From: Sanderia malayensis
Lineage: Eukaryota; Cnidaria; Scyphozoa; Semaeostomeae; Pelagiidae
Direction: 5' to 3'
Length of the DNA: 64,000 nt
Assembly (NCBI GenBank): GCA_013076295.1
Contig: RQOL01000616.1
Coordinates: 5,422,392-5,486,391 of the forward strand
The stretch's first letter is position 1. Each line of letters opens with the position of its first letter. Below, piece by piece: positions 1 to 11,900 of this stretch. A program made the translations under genes and the position numbers. The notes below the pieces were generated by a model. That model did not search any database. It was not told the DNA's origin and saw nothing but the letters and a program-made list of their open reading frames with translations.

Positions 1-14
1 ATAATATACTATAC

Positions 15-394
15 CTTGAATAAACTTTGCAATTTTTATTATTGATTTCTTGGTCGGATTTATACCTCCTCCGATCTTCAAAGAAGTCTTTTAATGCTGT
101 CACTGACAGTATAAATAAAAGTGGGAACATGGCAATTTCTTTGCCAAACGCATTGACAGCAGGAACCCAATTCAGTATAATTATCGATAGAAAATATATG
201 TTTGCGAATCTGTGAAATTGCTCGAATAAGTTCTTCGGTAGGAAAGTTAGCCATGTATACTTCGTAGTTTTGATAGCATTCGTTCTCTTCTGCTGAAACT
301 GAAGAATCCTTTTATATTCCGAAGAAAGTTCATGGCTGTGTCTTAAACAAGTTGTCTTCGGAACAACGGTCCACAGTCGCTTTTCGTCATCCAT
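15..394 (-). CDS. ATP10: P4-ATPase (ATP10-type phospholipid flippase), first coding exon, gene continues off the left edge
   Basis: The minus strand reads 126 codons from an ATG at 394 to a splice donor (AAG|GTATAG) at 15/14. An in-frame TGA lies just upstream of the ATG. The peptide has the N-terminal P4-ATPase signature: a basic stretch, then [20 protein letters not shown], then the first two membrane helices (residues about 60-100) around [19 protein letters not shown], then [18 protein letters not shown]. The wording NWVPAV and the following cytosolic segment match class 5 flippases (ATP10A/B/D) better than other P4 classes. These enzymes move phosphatidylcholine or glucosylceramide to the cytosolic leaflet of the plasma membrane. 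The catalytic DKTG and the rest of the protein lie outside the window. A four-residue upstream ORF (starting near 420) precedes the start. Family call is firm; the exact paralogue is inference. Confidence 0.85.
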
Positions 395-2106
395 TTTTCT
401 CCAGTTAACAAGCCTTCATGCGTAATTAAACATTTTTCAATTTGATTGGTATTGTTTTGAAAACAGCAATATTGCATCCCGCTTTATGGTTTGTGAGTGG
501 GCGGGCACACACAAATGGGCCTAGCTCAGCAGTATCATGCCCTCATAGACAAATCCACCATGTTCGTACATTACTTTCCTTCATTTGGTGCACAAGCATG
601 TATTGACAATACTCCGTTTACCTTTGCAACAATAGTGATTTTTCTGCCCACCTGTTAGAGCTTTGATGTTTGCGGCTTTCACACTCTCCAACAACAGGGT
701 AAAGAAATACTTAGGCCACCACAAACACAAAATACAGTACCAGATGCTGCTAGTTACCAACCTCTTGCCACACACATCAGTCATGAATGAGGAAAGTTTT
801 ACACACAATACGCCCAACTTGTTTTCGAAAGGGAAGTTGTGACAACGTTTTTTTTCTTTGCCTATAAAACTTAGAATTAACACTGCACAATTTAAATTCA
901 ACAGAAAGTGCTGTTAAAATAATGTAAAGAATAATTCTCTGCAGCAATATTAACATTCTATATTATGCACATAAAATCATAAAATAAGTTAAAGGGGACG
1001 ACTAACACCTATTTTCCTTTTTATAACAAACTGCCTATAATAGGAAGGTTGAAAAACTCCTGTACTCGAAACACTGAAAACTGGTTTAAAATTGTGAACA
1101 CATAAAAATATAGAACTCATGTACTTCATGGAATATTTTGGTTTGATTGAGTAAAACTTAAAATTAATGATAAAATCCATTAATGATAAATTCCAAGGTC
1201 GATGTCAATCACCAGGTGGTCACAATGAAATCTTAATTGTTTTAATTTTTTTACTGTCAATCTTATGTCAGCTGTCACCCGACCCGACTGTCAGCTCTTC
1301 ATAAACACAGAAAAAGCTTGAATTATTGTAAAGAATTTGTTGTCGAAAGCAGGGTGAATATTTTCTGTTTTTATTTACTGACTCGCTAAAACAACACTGC
1401 GTAAGAATGTACACAAAAAGATATGTTCCATGTATTGCTGTGCTGATGTTTTTATTTCACGTGCATTCGCGAATATGTCGGCAAAGAAGGAGACAAACGG
1501 CGCACTGTTTGAATGAAAACATTTTCATGATTGATATGCGATGAAAGGGGGGTGAACGTGAAAGAGGGCTTTTCTTCCGGAGGCAATCGATGGGTAGTTG
1601 TGTGGCTTCTCTGTGCTGTTTATCACAACCTGTGGTGGTGGTTGAAAACAAGAAACTATCTCGTATCGGTTTGGCGGACGACTTTTTACTCCTTGTTGTG
1701 GAATCTTATCTGCGGCCCAAGAAGAAAGGCGACGGCTTTTTCTAGTTGGGAACTTGTGAACTACGCGCTGAACCGCATAATCAGATATGAAAGAAAGAGC
1801 TTTACGAATCCATCACTTCACTTTTGCATATTATTATTAGCACAAACACAATCTGATAACACGACGACCGAACGAAGCTTGTTTATTTATTTTAGCATTA
1901 TTTCCACGCAAACACAGCTTACTGCTGCCGACAGCACAGAAAATCAGTGTAAGTCAGAGATTGGAGTTGAAGTAATCCGATTTGATACGAAATAGACATG
2001 GTATAGTACTGCTGCGCTTACACAGCAGCTCAGTTCGAATGTGCATTTGTGAAACGATTTTGTTCATATAGGTATAAAGTACAGTGTGTTGTTGTTGGGC
2101 TTGGTC
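395..2106. other. intergenic / 5' flanking region between two divergent genes
   Basis: I find no convincing coding exon here. A 154-codon open frame at 1531-1995 contains no ATG and opens directly after a TGA, so it is not a gene by itself. A strong donor (CAGT|GTAAGT at 1948/1949) and an acceptor (CATATAG at 2071) could form a short 5'UTR intron for the ORF starting at 2107. That same acceptor overlaps a TATAAAG motif, so the TSS cannot be fixed from sequence. Confidence 0.4.
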
Positions 2107-3084
2107 ATGCAGCGAATGGAGGAAATTATATACGACTTCATACGGTTAGAAGACGATATTATTGATGATTTGTGCCGAGATGTGCCGTTCAGTGACAATT
2201 TCGAAAGATTTGCGATTGGAAATGCCGTAGATTTTCAGCAGAGCAAATTGAAAGAACTGCAACATCCATCATCATCATCATCATTATCATCGCCTTGCAA
2301 CAATATCGACTGCTCTTGCAGACATTTCACTGACAAATGGTGTTACAACGGAATAACTGTGGCAATGTGCGATGGCGCTGGCGAAAATTGTTGTGAAGAA
2401 TCACAACAACGGGAAAGCAACTGTATTAACTGCCATAAACCCGGAGACGACAATAATTTCATGGATGAACATGATGCTGTTGTGGATAACACGCGCGGCA
2501 ATCGTATTAACGAACGTAATACTCCAACGGATAATCATGCTATGTCTTTATTGTATGCTGATGATATTACGAGGAGAACAAGTGCAGCTCTGTGTGAAGA
2601 ATTAATATCAAATACAGGATCTTGCAGAGATGTACTCTTGACTCTTGAGCCAATAGAAGTGGAGATGGTGAAAGTGGGCTTAGAAGACGCAGTTATTACC
2701 AAGAGTGAGATCTGCGCCAAGGAGATAAAAAAGACTACTGCTGACTGTCATCATGAAAACACCGTGAACCATTTGTCAAGCAAAGGAGAAGTGGAAGAAT
2801 CGGGTGGAGAGTTGAAGATTAAGATTGAAATGGTCAAAGATGTTGATATACCTTTCGGAGAAGACGGGGAAGTCCCTCGAGATTGTTTTGGGAATTTTGG
2901 TGATGGCTGCGAGAATTTGCGAACGACCAAAATCAAATGCAGAGTGCCCAGGGATGTGATTGATAAAGGCAAGGGCAATAAAGAAGTCTTTAATAACCAG
3001 TTGGTTTGCTATTTGTCGAAAAGAATCAGCAAAGGTGCCCTTTTCCATGAAGGGGAAATGCTGAACTTGACAAACGAACTATAA
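2107..3084 (+). CDS. hypothetical intronless protein, 325 aa, no recognised family
   Basis: A 326-codon frame runs from ATG 2107 to TAA 3084. It is long for chance in AT-rich DNA. The protein is acidic and hydrophilic, with an N-terminus rich in Asp, Glu and Ile (MQRMEEIIYDFIRLEDDIID), a poly-Ser run near residue 60, a Cys-rich middle (CNNIDCSCRHF near 70-80; ENCCEE and NCINCHKPGDD near 100-125) and a Lys-rich C-terminal third. No signal peptide or membrane helix is visible. I do not recognise the family. The GTG at 2086 is in frame but ATG 2107 is the first ATG. A polyadenylation hexamer AATAAA occurs at about 3822. It may be a lineage-specific gene or a single exon of a larger one. Confidence 0.45.
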   Translation: MQRMEEIIYDFIRLEDDIIDDLCRDVPFSDNFERFAIGNAVDFQQSKLKELQHPSSSSSLSSPCNNIDCSCRHFTDKWCYNGITVAMCDGAGENCCEESQQRESNCINCHKPGDDNNFMDEHDAVVDNTRGNRINERNTPTDNHAMSLLYADDITRRTSAALCEELISNTGSCRDVLLTLEPIEVEMVKVGLEDAVITKSEICAKEIKKTTADCHHENTVNHLSSKGEVEESGGELKIKIEMVKDVDIPFGEDGEVPRDCFGNFGDGCENLRTTKIKCRVPRDVIDKGKGNKEVFNNQLVCYLSKRISKGALFHEGEMLNLTNEL

Positions 3085-4360
3085 TGAATCGTGTAAAACA
3101 ATTCATATTTCTAAATGTACACAATGTACGCAAGAATTATGCCAATTTTATTAATTTTTGTAATTTTGTAATTAATTGTTTTGTTTATGGATATTCATTT
3201 TCTGTCCATATTCTCGATTGGTTTGCCCGAAAGCTGGCCTCTCACCACCAGCCGTCCAACATGCTGTACACGCTGGTGATACTTTGCAATGAAATCTAAG
3301 TTGCAAATAATCGAACCATACTATTTCGACCATGCTCATCACGTTGCAACAATTTGCAGCTTTCTAGGACAACTGGTTCAAAAGATACACTCGTTCTAAA
3401 AGCACCGGATATCGACCTGCTTTAAACCCTCAGAAAACGTCGTTTTGAGTGTTTTCGAACGCTCTGTGCTGCCATCACAACATATTGACCGGGCCGGTGA
3501 CTGGGTGACTCGAACCCACGACCTTCGGTCTGCTACGCCGACGCCCTACCGTTGGGCTCTCCAGTCACAGTTATATATAGGTTGTAAGTTCTAGTCTATA
3601 GAAGTTGGCAACACGAGGTTCCCTTTTCATCTGCATTGCTTTGGTTCTTTGTTCATCTGGGGTTTATGTATTTTAGCCTGTAAATTATAACCAAGATTTA
3701 TTAAAATTTTACTTACCTTCACCTATCCATTTATTATTTTATTTCTGTCTGCCAAGAAATGTTAGTATATTTTGTATCTGTTCATTACCTTAAATTTAAT
3801 AATTTTTTATATCAAAATTTAAATAAAAGAATTTTTCAATGTGTTTAAGTGTGCAAAGCACAAGTCACAAGTGTATATTGGAGAGTATTCCTATACATGT
3901 TTACACTTTGTTCAGTTAAACACTTGGTTATACACAGCTGTTTAGAGCTATCCAAAATATACACACCGTTTACATAGAGTATACCCTTGAGGAATATGCT
4001 CTATATGTAATGGGTAGGTGCCTGCATGAAAGCCTCAGTGATGCTTCGGGACACAAGGATAAATACATAGGGATTCCACATGTATGAGAGTGGATGCCAA
4101 AAGAATGTTTCGGGACTCATGATTTCCATACATTAAGGACTTACCCAAAGCTGTCGTGTCGGCCTTGGTCACTTCTCGGTCTTATGTTTGTGTTTGAGTG
4201 GAGTATGTGGCCATACCACCATCAGAGCACAATCAGTATCAGTTAACTGTCATACGACAAAGTGTAAGATGAGATGATGAACGGGAAAAAGTGAAGAAAA
4301 GATTTTTATTTACTGGAATTTTTACACGTTGTTGGAGTTCAGGACAAATGGAATGTCGTG
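3085..4360. other. intergenic region, AT-rich, with one tRNA-like sequence
   Basis: Contains the likely 3'UTR of the upstream ORF (AATAAA near 3822), a tRNA-like element (3496-3568) and the 5' flank of the RASSF gene. I see no other coding sequence. Confidence 0.4.
3496..3568 (-). other. tRNA-like sequence (pseudo-tRNA or tRNA-derived SINE head)
   Basis: On the minus strand a 73-nt stretch has a perfect 7-bp acceptor stem (GTGACTG with CAGTCAC), a D-arm-like GCCC/GGGC hairpin, an anticodon-like hairpin (TCGG/CCGA) and a B-box-like GGGTTCGAGTC. The spacing between acceptor and D-arm is two bases too long, the anticodon stem has a mismatch, and the T-stem is irregular. I therefore read it as a decayed tRNA or tRNA-derived SINE, not a functional tRNA. 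Confidence 0.45.
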
Positions 4361-7300
4361 ATGAACAATAATCCAATTGAACTAAGAACAATAAGGAAAA
4401 ATAGTGTCCCAGACGAACAAGGATTTTCAAGACATATTGGCTTGATTGATAACAGTAGTGACCCATCATCATCATTATCAAAGTTGGGCAACAGGCCTAG
4501 ACCAAGACCGAAATCAGTAACTGAAGGTCCAACGTATGATTTAAACACAAAAAGGCAACAGCTAAAAAGGACGGATATGTATTCTGCTAAGAAACCAGAG
4601 AAGAAAGCAGGACTTAGAGAATGGCTATTCGGAAAAACTTCGAAAACTCATAAGCCAAAGGTTGCAAACATGCCAAGATCGGAAAGTGGGCCTATCGTGG
4701 AACGCCTTCAGAAACAGAGTGCTTATCTTCGCGCGACGATGAAAAATAACGAAGAATTCGAGGAAAGGACTATCAGTCCGAATCCCCTTAAATCGCAGAA
4801 TGATCAAAATTATTCTAATTACGATGAATTTGTTTACAAGCGCCATTTATTACAGATACATGCCAGACCAACTTGGTGTGATGTGTGCGAAGATTTCATT
4901 TGGGGCATTTACAGATCAGCTGTTCGCTGTAAATGTACGTGAAAATTTTTTAATTTCACACAAGTATTATCTAAATTATCAGTTGTTCCTCAAATCTATT
5001 CTTAGCGAATGAATATTCTTCTATTATTTTCCTGTTACTGAAGTACAAGATATCCTCTTCCTATTTTGTGAGTTTCTTCCCTGAAAACTGACAATAAAAG
5101 CTTTTTTTGGTTTCGTCCTGTTCATTGATAATTTTTCAACCATATTAGCTCAGGGTGGCCTCTTTCATCTTTCAATGAATGTGCCATAGTTAATGCTGTG
5201 GGATTCTTTTCATACTGACATTCAAAATTGAAGTATTTAAATTTCTGATGTTTTAACAAATAACTAACAGTTTAAAAATAGTTAATAATACAACAATTGG
5301 TTTTTGTTGTAGATTGCAGATACACATGTCATTACAGATGCCATCTAGACATTAATCTAGAATGCCCAAAGGCACCAATGAAGGAAAGATCATTGGAGGA
5401 TCTTACCAAAGAGACGCTTCATATATTGGTAAGGGAAAGCGCATCAAGCAATCTTTAATACTTTTGAAGTGTATCAGCAAAGTGAAAGGTATCCGCTACC
5501 CCTCTATGTTTAACACAGAAGCCCATAGCTTGCAATGTTGACCAGTATGCACCTCAGTCAGTCAGTAATTCAATCACAAGTATTTTGAGAAGAGTAGGTA
5601 AATGCTTTCTCAACTATAATTGTTTTTATTTTTCACAACAGAGTGAGGCAACAAGCAAAGGTTCAATAGAAGAAGAAGAAATTCCAGCAGTTAGTCTTCC
5701 TAAAAGCATTTCATCTGTGATGGAACTGCGAAGATTGATAGACAAATACAATGCGTCATCTTCATTAATAATGAGTCTGGTCTGTTTCTTAACATTATGA
5801 GCCTATTTTAATTAGATTCTGTCACAACGATTGTGTTTTTATGCTATAACCTTTACTGAAATGACTAAGTATAAATGCAATATATGAAATGAAGTGCTCA
5901 TCTTTGTTGCAGCAAGACGATGGTGTGTTCCATGGATTTGTTCGCGTTTTGATGAACCTGAACAGGCCCGTGAACGTGCATGCAGATACATCGGATCTGT
6001 CAATGAAACGGGCTCTTCGTCGCAGCAACTCAAAGAGAGTTTCAAAACGACACCAGTCTGTCACAGCCGGTATGGAGCAGGACAACTTGAAAGATGCACT
6101 GACCAGCCCAACTACTTCAACGCTGCCAACACCCTTAACTCCATCAGCTGAGGAGGCACACCCCCAGAATGATTTATCATCCAGAAAATTTAAGGTTTGC
6201 TTCTGTGAATTTTTGTTTGCAGCAAAGTAATGTCTGCATTTATCACTGTTGCAGATAACTAGTTTTTCCCACTAAATTATACCATCCTAATCTGACTGCT
6301 CTTTTAACATGTTAAGCTTTTTTGTCATTAATATTGCTTCTACTCTTTCTATTTCTCTTTTTATTGTCTCTCCCATCTTTGTCCTCTTCTCTTGACAACA
6401 TGCTCTCTATTTCATTCCCTACTCTATCAAGAAATGATATTGGGTGATAATTACAAAGCTAACCCGTGTCTGTTTTGTCCAGCGCTCGAGGAGGAGAATG
6501 AGCTTTTACATGCCAAAAAATACGAAAAAACCACTCCACATAACAAGCACCACAACAGCATACGAGGTAAGCAAGGAATAGATTATTGTTGATAGGTAAG
6601 GGTAAATTTCCATGCATGTTAATATTCACCAACATTCACAACACCTTATGGAATCGTTAGATTGTCCCCCCCCCCCCCTCATTGGCTGCATCAGACAAGC
6701 CCCACAGCACACGGTACAACGATATCTACGAATCATCAACAAATGCCCGTTCGATCTCAACCGTATGAATGCAGTAAACTATCCTCGTCATTTTTAATCA
6801 TATCGAATTGCTTCAGATTCAAACTCTGATGACATCAGAAGACAAACCGATGCTCTGACGTGTTGAGAGTTCTTACCACGACCAGACAATGCGCTTCACG
6901 TAGATTTGTTTGTTTTTAGGTCATTGAAGCTCTACTGGACAAATATGGCGTGACAGATAACCCTCAAAAGTTTGCTCTGTACGAGCGCACAGAAGAAAAT
7001 GATCGTAGTAAGTTTTATTAATTGTCATTCATTTCTGTAGAGGAAGGGAAACCACACCAATACGGTTTTTGTTGTCAGTAAAGGTGGGAGATGGGTCCAG
7101 ATCGGAAATTACGAGATCGCACTATTGGAATACATCACTTGGAAACCGACTTATGAATGGGATTGGCTTGTAAAAGCAATGATTAACGAACAATAGCTGA
7201 TCGGTTTAATAGAGACGGCCTTCTTTGTGTCCATGGCGACGGGTTGTTACGGTTGCTCGTTGCCTCATTAAGAGCTAGATTAAGGTGTCATTGTTTTTAA

Positions 7301-8171
7301 TTGTGTCTCGTAATATGCAAGGATAGAAAAGCTATTGTTTCCTTTGCAGTCCGCCTACGCAAGATGGACGCGGAGGAGCACCCACTCGTCCTCAGCCTCC
7401 TTTGGGAAAGCGAGCACGAGGCCAAGTCATTTTCGCTGCAAGAGAACGAAAGAGGTGAAATTCTGGTAAGCTGAAATTAAACAAGCATATAAAGTTGTGT
7501 AGTGCAACAATGCATTGTGTTATGTTTTGGAATTTTGCTATGCAAATTTGAAAGATAATTGTTGACTCAAAGTATACCAAAGAATTAGAGTACAAGACTG
7601 ATAATGCAAAATTATCGAATGTTTGACATGAGTGATATATTTACACAGTACACAATCAATGTAATCAAATTAATGTGTAGGGGCGGGGCTCGAATCTGCA
7701 ACCTCCAATTTTGCGTTTAAACAGCCCCTCCCTTTCTTGGTCTTGTGCTTATAAGATGCTGTTAATGTTCATTGCTGATCTCAAAAACTGTAAGCTTATG
7801 ATATATCAATGGCTTAATTCTACTTCTGTTTCAGTGGGAAGCATTTGAAATGCCTGAACTGCAAAACTTTTTAACTTTTCTCAATCGTGAAGAAGAGGAG
7901 ATGATGTCTCAGGTAATTTTGGCATTCTTCTATCATTGAATATTTGTCGAATTTAGATTTGACGTCATTTGAAGGGGAAAGAGTTTGAAGAACAAGAATT
8001 TTTGGCCGCTTTTTCTTTTATTTTCCGTGTTTTTGCTTCTTGCTAGCTTGCGTTCCTATAATGAACTGTATTTCTTTGACGCAGATACGCAAGAAATATG
8101 AAGACCAGAAAAGAGTGTTACAAGAAGTCATTGATCTGAAGAGACGAGAAGGACCAGATTCCGAGTGCTAG
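4361..8171 (+). CDS. RASSF: Ras-association domain family protein (RASSF1/3/5-like), 9 coding exons, 520 aa
   Basis: Coding exons: 4361-4934, 5313-5428, 5642-5779, 5913-6194, 6483-6566, 6920-7007, 7350-7465, 7835-7912, 8085-8171. All phases agree and give 520 residues. Order of domains: a basic, disordered N-terminus; a C1 (phorbol-ester/DAG type) zinc finger at about 165-215 (RPTWCDVCEDFIWG, then CRYTCHYRCH); a Ras-association ubiquitin-like fold in parts (about 258-300 and 365-455, with ITSTTTAYEVIEALLDKYGV); and a C-terminal SARAH coiled helix at about 470-515. Proteins of this kind bind GTP-loaded Ras/Rap through RA and MST/Hippo kinases through SARAH, acting as growth-restraining scaffolds on membranes and microtubules. 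The ATG at 4361 follows an in-frame TGA at 4292. A small upstream ORF overlaps it. The exact paralogue (1, 3 or 5) is not resolved. Confidence 0.92.
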
Positions 8172-8954
8172 TCTCAACAAATTCATGTAAATATGGAATG
8201 TAATTATAATATAATTAGATTAATTGAAGTATCATGTCATTTATCTGTATAATAGAAAACACGGCTTGATTAATTCCTTTTTTATATAGATTTTGACATT
8301 TTAATGATATGTTTAAATTCATTTGAATGTTATGTATACATATCAAGTCGAAGTGTCAAAGTAAGTGTATAAATTGCTTTCCAAATTGAGTATAAATTGA
8401 GTTTTTTTATAATTAATAGTCTTCATTGCTTGTAACTCCATCAACAAATGAGACTCAAGAGTATCAACTATAAAAATATTTTTTATTTGCTGTATTAATC
8501 TTTATGGTTGTTTTCAGCTGTAGCTGCTTTTGCTAAGTTTCAAATTTAAAATATCGGTTTCATGTATAGACTGTTGTTATGTCGCTACGGTAGTAGAAAT
8601 TAGTACTCTATTAATTGGCTTATTTGCCAGAAGAACGAGCTATGTTCTTGAATACGTTTTTTATTTGCAAAACAATAGTACAAAATGTCGTTGAATGATA
8701 GTAAAAGAGAAAACTGCTTTTCGTTTCATTTTCATTCAAGTTCCAAGGTACTTTATTGGAAATAGTGGTTCCCCTGTATATTGCATCATCGCTCTATTAT
8801 TGGTGTAATTGAGAACGAGGCTGCTGTATGAACCAGTTCTCTGGGTTCTCCGACTCTTGTTTAAATTCCAAGAATTTTGATTTTTTAGTTGTTTAATAAT
8901 TACGTTTATTTCTTTCACGGTAAACTTCAATTTCGATGAATTGAGGCACTAAAC
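8172..8954. other. intergenic region: RASSF 3'UTR and left direct repeat
   Basis: AT-rich 3' flank of the RASSF gene, followed by the left copy of a direct repeat (8506-8836) that recurs after PARP copy A. No coding exon seen. Confidence 0.5.
8506..8836 (+). repeat. direct repeat R1 flanking PARP copy A (left copy)
   Basis: About 331 bp, nearly identical and in the same orientation to 14639-14977. Shared landmarks: GGTTGTTTTCAG at the start, GCCAGAAGAACGAGC inside and GAGGCTGCTGTA at the end. The right copy has a small insertion (AATAACCATGG region) and a few substitutions. Confidence 0.85.
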
Positions 8955-11900
8955 ATGAGTCTTCCCAAGAGAGGAAAGCAACCATATAACTTTTTTAATG
9001 ACTGCAGAGACTACATACAGAATGGAAAATGTAAAAAACAAACGAAGGTGAGAGAAAAGTTAAAGATGAAAAATGGCCACATGACCAGTCCAGTCCATCT
9101 CCATCTCGGCCAATTCAGACTGAATTGGTCGAGATGCACTGTCGTTTAGATGATCTTCTCCATGTGATGTTAAATAGTTTTAGGTTTCACCTCACAAAAG
9201 GCTTGTTTTTTATGTTCATGCTATTAGTTAATTCAATTTATATTTTAAGGGATGCAAATTTCGTCATTGCGAAGATGCTTTAAAAAGTCAAGTCTTGTGT
9301 ATCAATTGGCTTGATAAGAAATGTTTCGACAAGCAATGTCCCGACCGGCATTGCACCCCAAGCACATTGCAAGTAAAAAAGCAGGATGGTGCTGTAAAGA
9401 GAAAAGAAAAACCATCTGAAGAGAAAAGAACTACCAACAGGAAACCTTCATCTGCTAAAGGAAAATCTGATGTCAATAAAAAGAATTTGATTTTAGAAGG
9501 CCTTCCTCCTGATTGGGATATTTCCTGCACAAAAAGTTTTTGTTTAGCTGTTCTGAAGGTGGAGTTAAGATTTCAGATTCCTCAACATGATAACAAAGCT
9601 GTCTTAGTTGGAATGAAATATCCTATTGGTAAGTATACAGATCTTGACAGACCGTTGAGAGGGGAGGGGGCAAGAAACCAGACTGGGGTGTCTAGACAAT
9701 TTCACCCTTGGTAAAAGATGGCCTCAATTAAGTCATATTAGTGCTAATAAAAGGATATTATCAGTGAATATTCCATGAAACTCACTGAATACACAATTGT
9801 AATTACAATAATCATGTAAAGGGGTTGAGGAAAATATGTTTGAATCAATGATAATTTCAGATTATTGTGAATTTGATGTTTTTCAAATAATCAAAGAATG
9901 GATTTCTCTAGATATAGCAGAGTTGGAAAAAAGATTGAAAGACAACTCTGACCAATGTCCACCAAATAACGAGAATATAAAACTCAAAGCTGTCAAATTT
10001 TGTAAGAGGGTCATGATAACCAATATTCCAATTATTGCAACTGAAGAGCAAATTCTGGCCTTGTTCAAAGAAAATGATGTAAATGCAATTTCCACAAGCT
10101 TGAAAGTCATAAATGGAACTAAAAAATGTGCTATTGTGGAATTAGCAAGTACACATGGTAAGGAAATGAAAAATTTCCATGTAAAACTATCTATTTAAGC
10201 TTATGCCCTGACACTTAATGTTTTGTATGTTTTACTTTTACTAGACTGTGTCAAAGCTACTTCAAAGAAATTGATTCTTGAAGGTCAAGAAATAAAGTTT
10301 TGTCACTATAATTCAGGGTTTAAAACAGGTGCAGTTATGTTTCTATGTTATGTTATTAAAAGTTTGTTTTTGATTGCTTGCAAGATTGTTCATGTTTTAA
10401 AACTTATTGTGCACTTATCTGTTCAATTGTATGCCATATTTGTCCTGGGAACCAGATGCATTGGTATAGCATCAAGAAAACTATTCCGTATTGTTAATGA
10501 TCATGTCTACTGTTCTTACAGTGGATGTTCACAATATGTTCATTAGTCAAGCACAATTTTTAATGGAGGAGTCAGAGCAGGATGCATCAAAATGTTTGCT
10601 TGAAGAAAGAAAAGAACAACAACAGACATCAACAAATTTGAAAAAAGAATCCTCAGCCACGTCATGTTGTGCTTCTAGCTCTGAGCATCCCATGGCCGAA
10701 AGTTTATTTTTGTTGTTCCATCACAAGGGGTTGATTGAAAAGGTTGAAAGAGGCTTCAATGTCCAAATTTCACATGACAATGGCACAAGTATGGCTGCAA
10801 TTATTGGAGAAACCGAATCATGTGAAGATGCAAAGTATTGTCTTATGTGTTTGGAACAATGCTTGAAAAAGCAATTTATCAGTGTTGGTGCAAATATTCA
10901 AAAGTTGATGTATTTGGAGAGTGGCAAAAAGCTTATTGCTAAGCTGCTGATTTTTAATGAAGTTTATGTATATGTTCTGGATAAAGTTCCCAGCAATGGA
11001 CTTTTCCTGAAATACATAAATGAAAGTGATGTACAGTTAGCTTCTCATATCCTGCAGCAACATCTGAATGATGAATATTCTGTCCATTTGTATAAACTGT
11101 TGGTAGAACGTGAACTTGAGGAGGGAAGAGTGGGACGTTCATGTAATTCCATCAAGCCATTGGTGCTGGAAACACTCACCCCTGGTGCAGACATGGTTGC
11201 TTTCCTCGTCAGGTTTGGGGGCAGTGTTGTGGAGAGTATAGAAAATAATTGGAAGAGAAGCCTTGTCAAGATAATCATTTCTGAAGCAGATGAAATTATA
11301 ACAATACACGGTGAGAAGGTTGGTGTGAATGAAGCAAAGTGTAGACTTTCAAAAACTATCAGAGACATTGAAGTTGAGGATCTTTTGCTCCAACAACCTG
11401 GGGTTGTAAAGCTCTTTGCTAAAGACATTGCCAAAAGTTTCAAGGCTGGTGTCGAAAAAGAGTTTTCAGTGATGATTTTCGAAGCGGTGAAGAAGAAAGT
11501 TACACATCCTATTGTGAAGACACAACCAGCTTTGAAGCATGTGGACGGTAGTTTGAATGATATAAAGGTTCAATTGGTTATTGGAAACCTTGAGGATGAA
11601 AGGGTTAGTAAACTTCATTGTTATTTCTTGGTTAAGCACACAAAGCTAATAACAGATGTGTGTAACCATTCCAGGGTATATCCTTACGCTAGGGTACGCA
11701 ATGAAGCAGCGTAATATCTCATTGAATATGTTACATATCAATTAAGCATCTAGTCTATTTTATGGCATTTTATCAATTATGTATTTGATGTATGGCATTT
11801 TGTTTTCAGTCCGATGTCATTGTGAATAGTACGGCATCAAACTTGGACTTGAACAGTAATGCAAGCTCAAAAGCGCTCAGCAAAGCAGCTGGGCCACAGC

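Noticed and set aside
581..901. 106-codon minus-strand frame rich in Cys, Leu and Lys
   Set aside because: No homology recognised, no splice context, composition like random AT-rich DNA.
1531..1995. 154-codon open frame on the plus strand
   Set aside because: It starts with TTG after an in-frame TGA and contains no ATG; no recognisable domain. At most a 5'UTR exon.
3496..3568. Functional tRNA-Ala gene
   Set aside because: Extra bases between acceptor and D-arm, a mismatched anticodon stem and a poor T-stem; kept only as tRNA-like.
10317..10547. Alternative splice of PARP copy A exon 4 to 5 using GG|GTTTAA and ATTAG
   Set aside because: In frame but with weaker donor and acceptor context than ACAG|GTGCAG with TTCTTACAG; kept as a possible variant only.
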